Below are positions 26,228 through 34,457 of a stretch of DNA of 64,000 nucleotides, piece by piece. Source of the DNA: an uncultured Flavobacteriales bacterium (GTDB lineage Bacteria; Bacteroidota; Bacteroidia; Flavobacteriales_G; Salibacteraceae). Location of the stretch: assembly GCA_913057205.1 (NCBI GenBank), contig CAJXNO010000003.1, forward strand, positions 49,666-113,665, in the 5' to 3' direction. The position numbers and the translations under genes were made by a program. Each line of letters begins with the position of its first letter. The stretch's first letter is position 1. The notes beneath the pieces are model-generated. The model was not told the DNA's origin, ran no database searches, and saw nothing but the letters and a program-made list of their open reading frames with translations.

Positions 26228-26713
26228 TCATCGCCTCTTCCGTCCCCAAAACTCCTGTTCGATATCCTCTCCGTTCAGTTCATAAAAGAGGTGCAAGAAG
26301 ATGGAGTCGCCTGTGAACGAACCCGAACTTTGCTCCTCCATACCGAAAGCATAAGGATGTTCCGTATGGCCTAACATTCCTTGCTCTTCCATGCTCAACC
26401 AGTCTCCCTCAAGCTTGGCGTAAATGAAAACCTCGCTTTGCTCAACACCCACCAATCGCAGATCCTGGAATCTGTAGGACCCTCTGCATTGATCAAAGTC
26501 GATCCGTATGATCGATGGGTTTTGGTTTTGGATCCAAACGCCATCCACCAAAACAGAATCATAGACCTCGTAGCTTCCTTCACGGCCTACATCGTCATAC
26601 GCGCAATCATCATCACCGTAGTTTTCAGCTAGGCAATCCATGCACGCCTCTTTACATCCAAGCAGAGCAACCAGCAGTAGCAACGCGCTGAGTCCTTTCG
26701 TATACTGTTTCAT
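26228..26713 (-). CDS. Predicted lipoprotein, unknown function
   Basis: A 161-aa protein starting at ATG 26713 (the 16 codons upstream are not credible) with a signal peptide and lipobox (LLLLVALLGC). Four more cysteines follow within about 20 residues of the lipid-anchor cysteine (EACMDCLAENYGDDDCAYD), a pattern that could bind a metal or form disulfides. The rest is acidic and beta-rich. It is divergent from tgt across 50 bases. No family recognised. Confidence 0.75.
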   Translation of the reverse strand: MKQYTKGLSALLLLVALLGCKEACMDCLAENYGDDDCAYDDVGREGSYEVYDSVLVDGVWIQNQNPSIIRIDFDQCRGSYRFQDLRLVGVEQSEVFIYAKLEGDWLSMEEQGMLGHTEHPYAFGMEEQSSGSFTGDSIFLHLFYELNGEDIEQEFWGRKRR

Positions 26714-26750
26714 TTTCTTCCTATCAAATCCAAGAATCCTTAATCCACCG

Positions 26751-26758
26751 TACTTTCG
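26751..26758 (+). promoter_or_regulatory. -7-like element of tgt, 5 bases before the TTG start
   Basis: TACTTTCG (TAnnTTCG variant) followed by 5 bases (CACCC) and the TTG start of tgt at 26764. This predicts a transcript beginning on the start codon. No -33 TTG was found. Confidence 0.45.
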
Positions 26759-26763
26759 CACCC

Positions 26764-27894
26764 TTGCAATTTACGCTTTCTCATACAGATGACAAGAGCT
26801 CGGCGCGTGCCGGTGAAATCACCACGGATCACGGAAAGATCCAGACCCCGATCTTTATGCCAGTGGGCACGGTAGCCAGCGTGAAGACCGTGCACCAACG
26901 CGAGCTGGAAGAGGATGTTAAGGCACAGATCATCCTTGGGAATACCTACCACTTGTTCTTGCGTCCCGGCATGGACGTGCTGGAGAAAGCGGGCGGACTC
27001 CACCAATTCATGAACTGGAAGCGTCCCATCCTCACCGATAGCGGAGGCTATCAGGTCTACAGCCTAGCCAAGAGCCGCAAGATCACCGAAGAGGGCGTTA
27101 CCTTTCAATCGCACATCGATGGGTCTCGGCATTTCTTTACGCCGGAGAAGGCCATGGATATCCAACGACAGATCGGCGCAGATATCATCATGGCCTTTGA
27201 TGAATGTCCGCCGTACCCCTGCGACCGCACGTATGCCGAAGACTCCATGCACATGACCCACCGCTGGCTGAAACGCTGCTGTGATCACTTTGACAACACC
27301 CCCGATCGCTATGGCTACCGGCAAACGCTTTTCCCCATTGTTCAAGGCAGCGTCTATCCCGAACTTCGCAAGCAGTCGGCTGAGTTTATCGCTTCCATGG
27401 AAAGGGATGGGAACGCCATTGGCGGACTATCGGTGGGCGAGCCCCATGAAATGATGTACGAATCCACCGAACTGGTGTGCGGTATCTTACCGAAAGACAA
27501 ACCGCGCTACTTGATGGGGGTGGGCACACCCGAGAACATCTTGGAGAGCATCGCCTTGGGGGTTGATATGTTTGACTGTGTGATGCCCACGCGCAACGCC
27601 CGCCATGGCATGCTCTACACCTGGGATGGCATCATCAACATCAAGAACAAGCAATGGCACGATGATTACAGTCCGTTGGATCCAAAGGGAACCGCTTATG
27701 TAGACAGCAGCTACAGCCGGGCCTATGTGCGACACCTCTTTGCAAGCGGTGAGATGCTCGGTCCGCAGATCGCCAGTATTCACAACTTGGCCTTTTACCT
27801 TGATCTGGTCACCCAAGCAAGACAACATATTTTAGCAGGAGATTTCACCGAATGGAAGAATCAAACCGTTTCATCCATCACCCAAAGACTCTGA
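26764..27894 (+). CDS. tgt: tRNA-guanine transglycosylase (queuine/preQ1 insertion)
   Basis: A 376-aa enzyme that swaps guanine-34 for preQ1 in tRNAs with GUN anticodons. The TTG start gives MQFTLSHTDDKSSARAG, which aligns with the family N-terminus, and no ATG is available. Active-site segments are present: PILTDSGGYQVYSL, FQSHIDGSRHFFTPE, GGLSVGEP, and the nucleophile region MFDCVMPTRNARHG. The zinc site is not: the usual C-x-C-x2-C positions read G309, A311 and D314 (DPKGTAYVDSSYSRAY), while the fourth ligand H340 is kept (IASIHNLAFY). It leads an operon with the lptF/G gene 6 bases downstream. Confidence 0.95.
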   Translation: MQFTLSHTDDKSSARAGEITTDHGKIQTPIFMPVGTVASVKTVHQRELEEDVKAQIILGNTYHLFLRPGMDVLEKAGGLHQFMNWKRPILTDSGGYQVYSLAKSRKITEEGVTFQSHIDGSRHFFTPEKAMDIQRQIGADIIMAFDECPPYPCDRTYAEDSMHMTHRWLKRCCDHFDNTPDRYGYRQTLFPIVQGSVYPELRKQSAEFIASMERDGNAIGGLSVGEPHEMMYESTELVCGILPKDKPRYLMGVGTPENILESIALGVDMFDCVMPTRNARHGMLYTWDGIINIKNKQWHDDYSPLDPKGTAYVDSSYSRAYVRHLFASGEMLGPQIASIHNLAFYLDLVTQARQHILAGDFTEWKNQTVSSITQRL

Positions 27895-27900
27895 TGTGCA

Positions 27901-28980
27901 TTGAAGATCATTGACCTCTATATCATCAAGCGCTTTCTGCTGACCTTCTTCTTCATCCTCAGCTTGATCATGGCCATTGCCATCATCTTTGATGTGAGTG
28001 AGCAGATCGACAACTTCGTGAAGACCAATGCGCCCTTGGATGCCATCTTGTGGGATTACTACAAGAACTTCGTGCTCTTTTACGGCAACCTTTTCAGTCC
28101 GCTCCTGACCTTCTTAGCGGTAATCTTCTTTACCGCTCAATTGGCCAACCGTACGGAGATCGTGGCCATCCTCAGCAGTGGTATTAGCTTTAACCGCCTG
28201 ATGTGGCCGTACTTCATCAGCGCTACCATTCTGGCGGCTGCATCGTTTTACTTAAACAACTACCTCGTTCCAAAAGCCAACCGCGACCGCATTGAGTTTG
28301 AAAGCACCTACATCCGCACGTGGCGACGTACCTTGAATCAAGGCGTGCACAAGCAAATGCGTCCCGGTGAAATGATCTACTTCGATAAGTTCAACTCCAA
28401 GAACAACATCGGCTACCAATTCACTTTGGAACTGTGGGATGACCTTGAGCTGAAGGAGAAACTTTTCGCCAACTACATCAAGTGGGATTCAACGGAAGCC
28501 AATTGGTCGGTAGAGAACTACTACATCCGGAAGTACCGCGAAGATGGCAGCATCACGGTGGAAGAAGGGAAGAAGATGGACACCGTATTGTCCTTTACCC
28601 CAAGTGAGTTTGCGGGACGCGTAGAAGACACCCAGCGCCTCGACGTGAATGAATTGGATGAATTCATCGAGGAGGAACGCATCAAAGGCTCACCGAATAT
28701 CCCCTATTACCTGATCGAGAAACATACGCGGAATGCCTTGCCGTTTTCTACCTACATCTTAACCATGATCGGCGTGGCGATGAGCAGTAGGAAGGTGCGC
28801 GGTGGCATCGGAGCCCATATTGCCGCTGGATTGGCGCTGGCGGTGACCTATATTCTGACCATGAAGGTCAGCACGGTATACGCCACCAACGCAGGACTCG
28901 ACCCGCTGATCGCGGCGTGGTCGCCCAATATTCTGTACGGGATCTTTGCAGCTTATCTCTACACGCGAGCGCCTAAATAA
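27901..28980 (+). CDS. LptF/LptG-family LPS-transport permease
   Basis: A 359-aa inner-membrane protein of the YjgP/YjgQ family, which extracts lipopolysaccharide from the inner membrane with the LptB ATPase. N-terminal helices (KRFLLTFFFILSLIMAIAIIF; LLTFLAVIFFTAQLANRTEIVAILSSGISFNRLMWP) are followed by a periplasmic jellyroll-like domain (residues about 130-270) and three C-terminal helices. The start is TTG at 27901, the only option after the tgt stop, and MKIIDLYIIKRF matches the family. Which of LptF or LptG it is cannot be decided. Confidence 0.92.
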   Translation: MKIIDLYIIKRFLLTFFFILSLIMAIAIIFDVSEQIDNFVKTNAPLDAILWDYYKNFVLFYGNLFSPLLTFLAVIFFTAQLANRTEIVAILSSGISFNRLMWPYFISATILAAASFYLNNYLVPKANRDRIEFESTYIRTWRRTLNQGVHKQMRPGEMIYFDKFNSKNNIGYQFTLELWDDLELKEKLFANYIKWDSTEANWSVENYYIRKYREDGSITVEEGKKMDTVLSFTPSEFAGRVEDTQRLDVNELDEFIEEERIKGSPNIPYYLIEKHTRNALPFSTYILTMIGVAMSSRKVRGGIGAHIAAGLALAVTYILTMKVSTVYATNAGLDPLIAAWSPNILYGIFAAYLYTRAPK

Positions 28981-29193
28981 TCAAATCCCACATTCCCCTT
29001 CTTCAAACTCAGGAACGCCCGAGCAGGCGGCAACGCAGGGGTTGCTGTAGGTTTTACCATCGCAACCGCAAACAGGATCATAGACCTGTATGCACAAGCA
29101 ATCTTCTTTCAGTCCAGTCGTTTCACAGCGGTCGCAACTCAGGATCACACTTCCTGAAATGAAGATCAAGCCGAGGATGAATAATCGTTTCAT
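28981..29193 (-). CDS. Small Kazal-domain lipoprotein
   Basis: A 70-aa protein with a signal peptide and lipobox (ISGSVILSC), then a Kazal-type serine-protease-inhibitor-like motif: QVYDPVCGCDGKTYSNPC, then AACSGVPEFEEGECGI. The cysteine spacing and the GCDGKTYSNPC core are diagnostic. Such mini-lipoproteins may inhibit extracellular proteases or merely use the fold. It begins 46 bases from the divergent flippase gene, and its stop abuts that of the convergent lptF/G gene. Confidence 0.85.
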   Translation of the reverse strand: MKRLFILGLIFISGSVILSCDRCETTGLKEDCLCIQVYDPVCGCDGKTYSNPCVAACSGVPEFEEGECGI

Positions 29194-29238
29194 AGCGGGG
29201 AGTTTTCTGCGATTTAGACGTAATTCGCATCAAGAACG

Positions 29239-30669
29239 ATGGAGACCAGAAGAAATTTCTCGCTGAACCTGATTTTTTTGCTGGCGCTCAACCTGCTGGT
29301 GAAGCCCTTCTACCTCTTCGGGGTAGAGGTCGGCGTGCAGAACGCTGTGGGAGCGGAAGACTATGGACTCTATTACGCCATGTTCAACTTCACCTTCCTG
29401 TTCAATGTATTGTTGGACCTGGGCATCAACAACTACCAGAAGATCAAGGTAGCACAAGACAGCGAAGGCGGTATGCGCAACATGGCTACGCTGCTGCCCA
29501 TGAAGCTTGGCCTCAGCGTAGTCTACATGGTGGTTACCGTTGGTACAGCTCTGCTGGTGGGCTTTGAAGGCCGCTATTGGTTCTTCATCGGTTGGTTGAT
29601 GATCAACCATGTGCTTTCGGTCTTCCTGCTCTTGCTCCGCGCCAACCTCTCTGGGATGCACTTGTTTGTTCGCGACAGCCTGCTGAGCGTAGCGGATCGA
29701 CTCATCCTCATCATTGCCGTGGGTTACCTGCTCTGGTTCGGGTCGGAGCCCTTTCAAATCGAGCAGTTTGTGTTGTTGCAGACCATGGCCTATGCCATTG
29801 CGATCGTTTTGGCCGTACTCATGACGCCGCGCGGGCAACGCTATTTCAAGATGAATGTGCAATGGTCTGCCGTGGCAAACATGACCAAACAAACCTGGCC
29901 GTTTGCCTTGCTGATCCTGTTGATGACCGCTTACAATAAGTTGGATGGAATCATGCTGGAACGCCTAGCCGATCGTGGCGTACTGGAAGCCGGAATCTAC
30001 GCACAAGCCTTTCGCATCCTCGATGCGGGCAATAGTTTCGCCTTTTTGTACGCAGGATTGCTGCTCCCGATGTTTGCGCGTCTCCTTCAAGAAGATGATG
30101 CCATCGCGGAAGTAGAGGCCTTGGTAGATCGAGCATCCCGCTTGCTCATCATTCCAGCCGGTGTAGTCTGTTTGTTTACCTATTTCTACAGCGATTGGAT
30201 CATGCACCTGCTGTACGATGCCCACGCCGAAGAAAGCGCGAGGAGCTTGGTGTGGTTGATGGGGTCCTTTGTTTTTCTGGCGGTTGGTTACGTTTTCGGA
30301 ACCCTCATCACCGCTTCCGCACAGATGCGACTCTTGAATTGGATCGCCCTGGGAACGGTCATGTTGAACGTTGTCTTGAACGTACTGCTCATCCCGAGCT
30401 ACGGTGCGCCGGGTGCCGCATTTACCAGCTTCATCTCCTTGGGCTTTATGGCCTTGGCTCAAATGATCTTTGCCTTGTGGAAGTATAAGATGAATCCCCT
30501 CAAATGGCTTCTTCGCGCTTTGGTCATCTGGGTCATCACCTTCGGTGCGATCTTCTTGGCCCCCTCTTTTCTCAATGGCGTTCTGCAGCAGATCATCTGG
30601 TCCAGTGTGATTTCCATTTCAGTGTTCTTGCTGATTGGAGTCACACCGAAGCAGCTCTTACGCGGATAG
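29239..30669 (+). CDS. Polysaccharide flippase (Wzx/MVF-like)
   Basis: A 476-aa membrane protein with about 12-14 hydrophobic segments, MOP-superfamily style, expected to flip lipid-linked sugar units across the inner membrane. Characteristic stretches are NAVGAEDYGLYYAMFNFTFLF near the N-terminus, LLILLMTAYNKLDGIMLERL, and PSYGAPGAAFTSFISLGFMALAQ near the C-terminus. It is followed by a Wzz-like gene and an O-antigen-ligase-like gene, which together suggest surface polysaccharide assembly. Confidence 0.88.
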   Translation: METRRNFSLNLIFLLALNLLVKPFYLFGVEVGVQNAVGAEDYGLYYAMFNFTFLFNVLLDLGINNYQKIKVAQDSEGGMRNMATLLPMKLGLSVVYMVVTVGTALLVGFEGRYWFFIGWLMINHVLSVFLLLLRANLSGMHLFVRDSLLSVADRLILIIAVGYLLWFGSEPFQIEQFVLLQTMAYAIAIVLAVLMTPRGQRYFKMNVQWSAVANMTKQTWPFALLILLMTAYNKLDGIMLERLADRGVLEAGIYAQAFRILDAGNSFAFLYAGLLLPMFARLLQEDDAIAEVEALVDRASRLLIIPAGVVCLFTYFYSDWIMHLLYDAHAEESARSLVWLMGSFVFLAVGYVFGTLITASAQMRLLNWIALGTVMLNVVLNVLLIPSYGAPGAAFTSFISLGFMALAQMIFALWKYKMNPLKWLLRALVIWVITFGAIFLAPSFLNGVLQQIIWSSVISISVFLLIGVTPKQLLRG

Positions 30670-30722
30670 CGATCAAGCTTTATGCGCTTTCACAATACGA
30701 TTTTTCCAAGCCCTGCGTTCGC

Positions 30723-30730
30723 TACATTTG
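30723..30730 (+). promoter_or_regulatory. -7 element for the Wzz-like gene
   Basis: TACATTTG, an exact TAnnTTTG match, lies 27 bases before the ATG at 30758 in the 88-base gap after the flippase gene. A T-run (30701-30705) stands roughly where the -33 TTG would be. Confidence 0.6.
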
Positions 30731-30757
30731 CGCCACCTGATTTTTTAACCTACCAAT

Positions 30758-31774
30758 ATGCAAGACCAGGACTACCAAAAGAACTTTGATTCAACCAATC
30801 TGATCTTCTTCCTGCTGCGCTATCGCAAGCCGTTGATCATCATTTCACTGGCGGCAGCGGTGGTTTCATCCGTTGTTTCGCTGCTCATTCAAGAGAAGTA
30901 CCTCTCGAGTGTGATCCTCTTCCCAGCAGCCACCAACTCCATTTCGAAGTCGCTCATGGCAGAAGACTTCAGTGGTAAGCAGGATATCAACGCCTTTGGT
31001 GAAGAAGAACAAGCCGAGCAAATCCTCCAGATCCTGAACTCGGATGAGATCAGCGGTTACATCCGGGAGAAGTACAACCTCATGGAGCACTATGGCATCA
31101 AGTCAGACGAAAAGTTTGCTTTGACCAACACCGTGAAGGAGTACGAAGACAACGTGACCTTCAAGCGTACCGAATTCAACTCTGTTCGTATTGATGTGCT
31201 CGATCACAACAAAGACACCGCAGCCTTGATCGCCAATGACATTGCAGAGCGCTTGGATTATGTGCGAACCCGCATGCAGCATGATCGTGCACAACAAGGT
31301 TTGAAGATCATCGAGCAAGAGTACCAGCAGATGCAGGAGTACATGAAGTCGATGGAGGATTCCTTGACCGCCATTCGTAAGCGCGGCTTGACCGACTTTG
31401 AAGTAGAGGTGGAGCAGTTGACCAAAGCCTACTACGACGCGATCGCGAAAGGAAATACCAAAGTGAAGAAGGAATTGGAGGAGAAATTGGAGATCTTCTC
31501 TGAGTACGGTTCGGCTTATATGTCGCTCACAGAGAACCTAGAGTTTGAGCGCGAGCAATTGTCGCTCTTGCGGGCCAAGTATGAAGAAACAAAAGCAGAT
31601 GCGGAAGAGTCTTTGACCACCAAGTTCATCGTTAATCGCGCTTGGCCAGCTGAGAAGAAGGCCTACCCGATCCGTTGGTTGATCGTGTTGGTTTCTACCT
31701 TATCCGCCTTCCTGCTTTCAGTTCTAACGATCATCGCGATCGAGAACTTCCGTAAATTCAAGGCTACCTCGTAG
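30758..31774 (+). CDS. Wzz-type chain-length determinant protein
   Basis: A 338-aa polysaccharide co-polymerase with two membrane helices flanking a long periplasmic coiled coil. The N-terminal helix is near residues 26-45 (PLIIISLAAAVVSSVVSLL), and the C-terminal helix follows PAEKKAYPIRWLIVLVSTLSAF, a proline-rich TM2 region typical of Wzz. The middle (residues about 170-290) is heptad-rich (GLKIIEQEYQQMQEYMKSME). There is no tyrosine-kinase domain. It should set the length of the glycan made by the neighbouring genes. Confidence 0.9.
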   Translation: MQDQDYQKNFDSTNLIFFLLRYRKPLIIISLAAAVVSSVVSLLIQEKYLSSVILFPAATNSISKSLMAEDFSGKQDINAFGEEEQAEQILQILNSDEISGYIREKYNLMEHYGIKSDEKFALTNTVKEYEDNVTFKRTEFNSVRIDVLDHNKDTAALIANDIAERLDYVRTRMQHDRAQQGLKIIEQEYQQMQEYMKSMEDSLTAIRKRGLTDFEVEVEQLTKAYYDAIAKGNTKVKKELEEKLEIFSEYGSAYMSLTENLEFEREQLSLLRAKYEETKADAEESLTTKFIVNRAWPAEKKAYPIRWLIVLVSTLSAFLLSVLTIIAIENFRKFKATS

Positions 31775-31783
31775 ACGGTAACG

Positions 31784-33220
31784 GTGTCTGATCTGCTGAA
31801 ACAAAGATGGTTGTACGGCGTCGGGGCGCTTTACCTAGCGCTGATGGCGGTATTTCTGTTCTTCGAGCAGTACTGGATCCTGTTGTTGCCGATTGCTGCG
31901 GCTATTGTAGGCGTGGCGTTGTTTCGGTTGGATTGGCTCTTTCTATTGGTGACCTTACTTACACCGCTTTCCATCAACGTTGAGGACATCGGTGGTGGCT
32001 TTGGCTTACACTTGCCTACCGAGCCACTGATGTTTGGATTGATGCTCGTGTTCTTGGTGCGGGTCTTCCACGATGGTTACTTTGACTCGCGGGTCATGCG
32101 GCATCCCTTGACCTTGGCTATTTTTATCAACCTCAGTTGGGTGTTGATCACTTGTTTCACTAGTGAAGAGCCCTTGGTATCGATCAAGTTCTTTCTTTCT
32201 CGCTTGTGGTTTGTGGTGGGATTCTTCTTCATCGCAACGCAGGTGTTCCGAGACCAAGTCAACATTCGGCGCTACCTCTGGATGTACATCGTGCCGCTTA
32301 CGATCGTTGCGGTTTACACAATGGTAGTGCATTCCACCCACAATTTTGATCAGAAGCCGGCCCACTGGGTGATGCAACCGTTCTTCAAAGACCACACCAG
32401 CTACGGCGCGGTGTTGGCTATGTTTTATCCCATCGTTTGGGCCTACCTCTGGAGCAAGAATTTGACGATCAACACCAAGATCGTGATCGGCGTGATCATG
32501 GCCTTACTCACGCTCGCCATCATTCTGAGTTACACGCGTGCAGCATGGGTGAGTTTGGTCGGGGTGATCTTCCTGTATTTCTTGGTGCAAGCGAAGATCC
32601 GTTGGTGGATCGTGGTGATGCTTGCCGCAGGCGCTATCGTTGGAGGTTTTGCCTTTCAGGAGCAAGTGCTGATGAAGTTGGAGAAGAACCGACAAGACAG
32701 TTCGGATGACCTCGCGGAGCACGTGAACTCGATCTCTAACGTGGCCACGGATGCATCCAACCTAGAACGGATCAATCGCTGGAGTGCGGCCTTGCGGATG
32801 TTTGAAGAGCGACCGTTCTTAGGCTTTGGTCCGGGTACCTACAAGTTCTACTATGCTCCATACCAGCATTCTTCTCAGTTGACCATCATCTCAACTAACT
32901 TCGGGGACCTCGGAAACGCGCATAGCGAGTACTTCGGTCCCTTGGCGGAGATGGGCGTGCTCGGGTTGGTCACTTTCTTGTTGATCATCGGCATCGCCAT
33001 TTACAAGTTCATCGTGGTGTACTATGACACGAAGTCGCGGGAGATGAAGGTGGTCGTCATGGGAACCTTTCTAGGCTTCATAACTTACGTGGTGCACGGT
33101 ACGCTGAACAACTACCTTGACCTGGATAAAGCGAACGTTCCCTTCTGGGGCTTCATGGCGCTGTTGGTCGCCATTGAATTGTACCACAAAGACAAATCAG
33201 AGGAAGCGACAGCTTACTAG
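31784..33220 (+). CDS. O-antigen ligase / Wzy-like polymerase
   Basis: A 478-aa membrane protein with about 12 helices. The Wzy_C core is visible: LSYTRAAWVSLVGVIFLYFL, then WSAALRMFEERPFLGFGPGTY and GDLGNAHSEYFGPLAEMGVLGL, containing the conserved Arg and His of the family. It either ligates glycans to a lipid acceptor or polymerises repeat units. The start is GTG at 31784, 10 bases after the Wzz stop. Its 3' end overlaps the convergent phosphatase gene by 24 bases. Confidence 0.88.
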   Translation: MSDLLKQRWLYGVGALYLALMAVFLFFEQYWILLLPIAAAIVGVALFRLDWLFLLVTLLTPLSINVEDIGGGFGLHLPTEPLMFGLMLVFLVRVFHDGYFDSRVMRHPLTLAIFINLSWVLITCFTSEEPLVSIKFFLSRLWFVVGFFFIATQVFRDQVNIRRYLWMYIVPLTIVAVYTMVVHSTHNFDQKPAHWVMQPFFKDHTSYGAVLAMFYPIVWAYLWSKNLTINTKIVIGVIMALLTLAIILSYTRAAWVSLVGVIFLYFLVQAKIRWWIVVMLAAGAIVGGFAFQEQVLMKLEKNRQDSSDDLAEHVNSISNVATDASNLERINRWSAALRMFEERPFLGFGPGTYKFYYAPYQHSSQLTIISTNFGDLGNAHSEYFGPLAEMGVLGLVTFLLIIGIAIYKFIVVYYDTKSREMKVVVMGTFLGFITYVVHGTLNNYLDLDKANVPFWGFMALLVAIELYHKDKSEEATAY

Positions 33221-34426
33221 CGCGATGTCGTCGTGCAGCATCTCATCTTTTCTGAAGGCAGCCAGCTCTTGCATGATGTGACCATTGATCGTGTGGATGT
33301 CTTCCTTCCATAACTCACGCGCCAACTTCATCAACTCTTTCTCTTGGAACTGTTCGCCATTGGCATTCATGGTCTCGGTGATGCCATCGGTATAGAAGAG
33401 CATCAAATCGTTCGGATGGATTTCATGCTCGCAGGCCGCAACGAAGGGAATTTCCTCAAACATGCCAATGCCTACGGTGCAAGATGATAATTCTTCGATG
33501 CCTTTGTCGTTGATCAACAGTGCAGCTGGATGGGCTGCGTTCACATAGATGAGTCGGCGTTCTTTATGGAGGTACTTGGCCAGGAAGCAAGTGATGTAGC
33601 GTTCACCCTGTGAGCTTTCCCAGACGATCTCATTCAGGTTCCGAATCAGTTGTTCCAGGTTGTTTTCCACCTTAGCGATGGCTCGCAAGTTGGCTTGGAA
33701 GTTCGCCATCAGGATGGCCGCTGACAATCCCTTTCCTGAAACATCTGCTACACACATGATCGTTTCATTCGGATTCACTTCAATGAGGTCGTAGAAATCA
33801 CCACCTACCGCCAAATGCGGACGATAAACAGCATGCATGTGCAGGCTTTCGTTGTCTGGCAAACGCTTCGGTAGCAAGGATTCCTGCATCCTGCTGGCCA
33901 TTTTGAGCTCTTGGAAGATCCGTTGTCGGCGCTGACTTTCCCGCTCTAACTGTCGATTCTGGATCGCTACCACGGTGATGTTCGTGAGGGTCTGAATGAA
34001 GGCGAGGTGCTTGATGATCGGACTCAACCTCAATGCATCTTCATCCAGATCGCCTAACATGACGTAGGCGAGCGCTTCTTTGTGGTGAAATACGGGAATG
34101 ACCACGCTGAAACTCTTTTTCGATGCATTATGGGTAGTGTCTAAGACCGTGATATCAGCAACATCCTTCAGATCATTGATCACCGATGGGTCGGTCTCGG
34201 CTTCATCTACGCCATAGGCAAGAACAGATTGCCACTTACCGGAAGCTTTGAAGAAGATGACCGCCTTGCCGATATGAAGTTCGTCGCGAAGGATGTCCTT
34301 AAACAAGACAAATAGCTCACTATCAGAAAGGTTCGCATTGATCGCATTCGTGATCTCCAACAAGGCGTTCAGCTTGAATGCGCTGATCGATTGCTTGTCT
34401 TCTTTTTTCTTGAGCTTTTCTTGCAT
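33197..34426 (-). CDS. SpoIIE-type PP2C serine phosphatase with N-terminal sensor region
   Basis: A 409-aa signalling protein. Residues 1-165 look like a GAF-type sensor preceded by a basic, Lys-rich start (KLKKKEDKQSISAF). A short coiled linker (NRQLERESQRRQRIFQELKMASRM) leads to the PP2C_SIG domain with metal-binding motifs AVGGDFYDLIEVN, VADVSGKGLSAAILMANF, LFYTDGITETM and DDIALV. Such proteins usually dephosphorylate anti-sigma-factor antagonists. It follows the second lpxD-like gene by 31 bases and overlaps the convergent O-antigen ligase stop by 24 bases. Confidence 0.9.
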   Translation of the reverse strand: MQEKLKKKEDKQSISAFKLNALLEITNAINANLSDSELFVLFKDILRDELHIGKAVIFFKASGKWQSVLAYGVDEAETDPSVINDLKDVADITVLDTTHNASKKSFSVVIPVFHHKEALAYVMLGDLDEDALRLSPIIKHLAFIQTLTNITVVAIQNRQLERESQRRQRIFQELKMASRMQESLLPKRLPDNESLHMHAVYRPHLAVGGDFYDLIEVNPNETIMCVADVSGKGLSAAILMANFQANLRAIAKVENNLEQLIRNLNEIVWESSQGERYITCFLAKYLHKERRLIYVNAAHPAALLINDKGIEELSSCTVGIGMFEEIPFVAACEHEIHPNDLMLFYTDGITETMNANGEQFQEKELMKLARELWKEDIHTINGHIMQELAAFRKDEMLHDDIALVSCRFL

Positions 34427-34457
34427 AGGGCAATAGGCTCAATAAAAGTAGGGAAAT

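Noticed and set aside
29230..29892. 220-aa reading frame opposite the flippase
   Set aside because: The His/Gln-rich sequence (for example ARRHEYGQNDRNGIGHGLQQ) is the mirror of hydrophobic codons on the other strand and is not protein-like.
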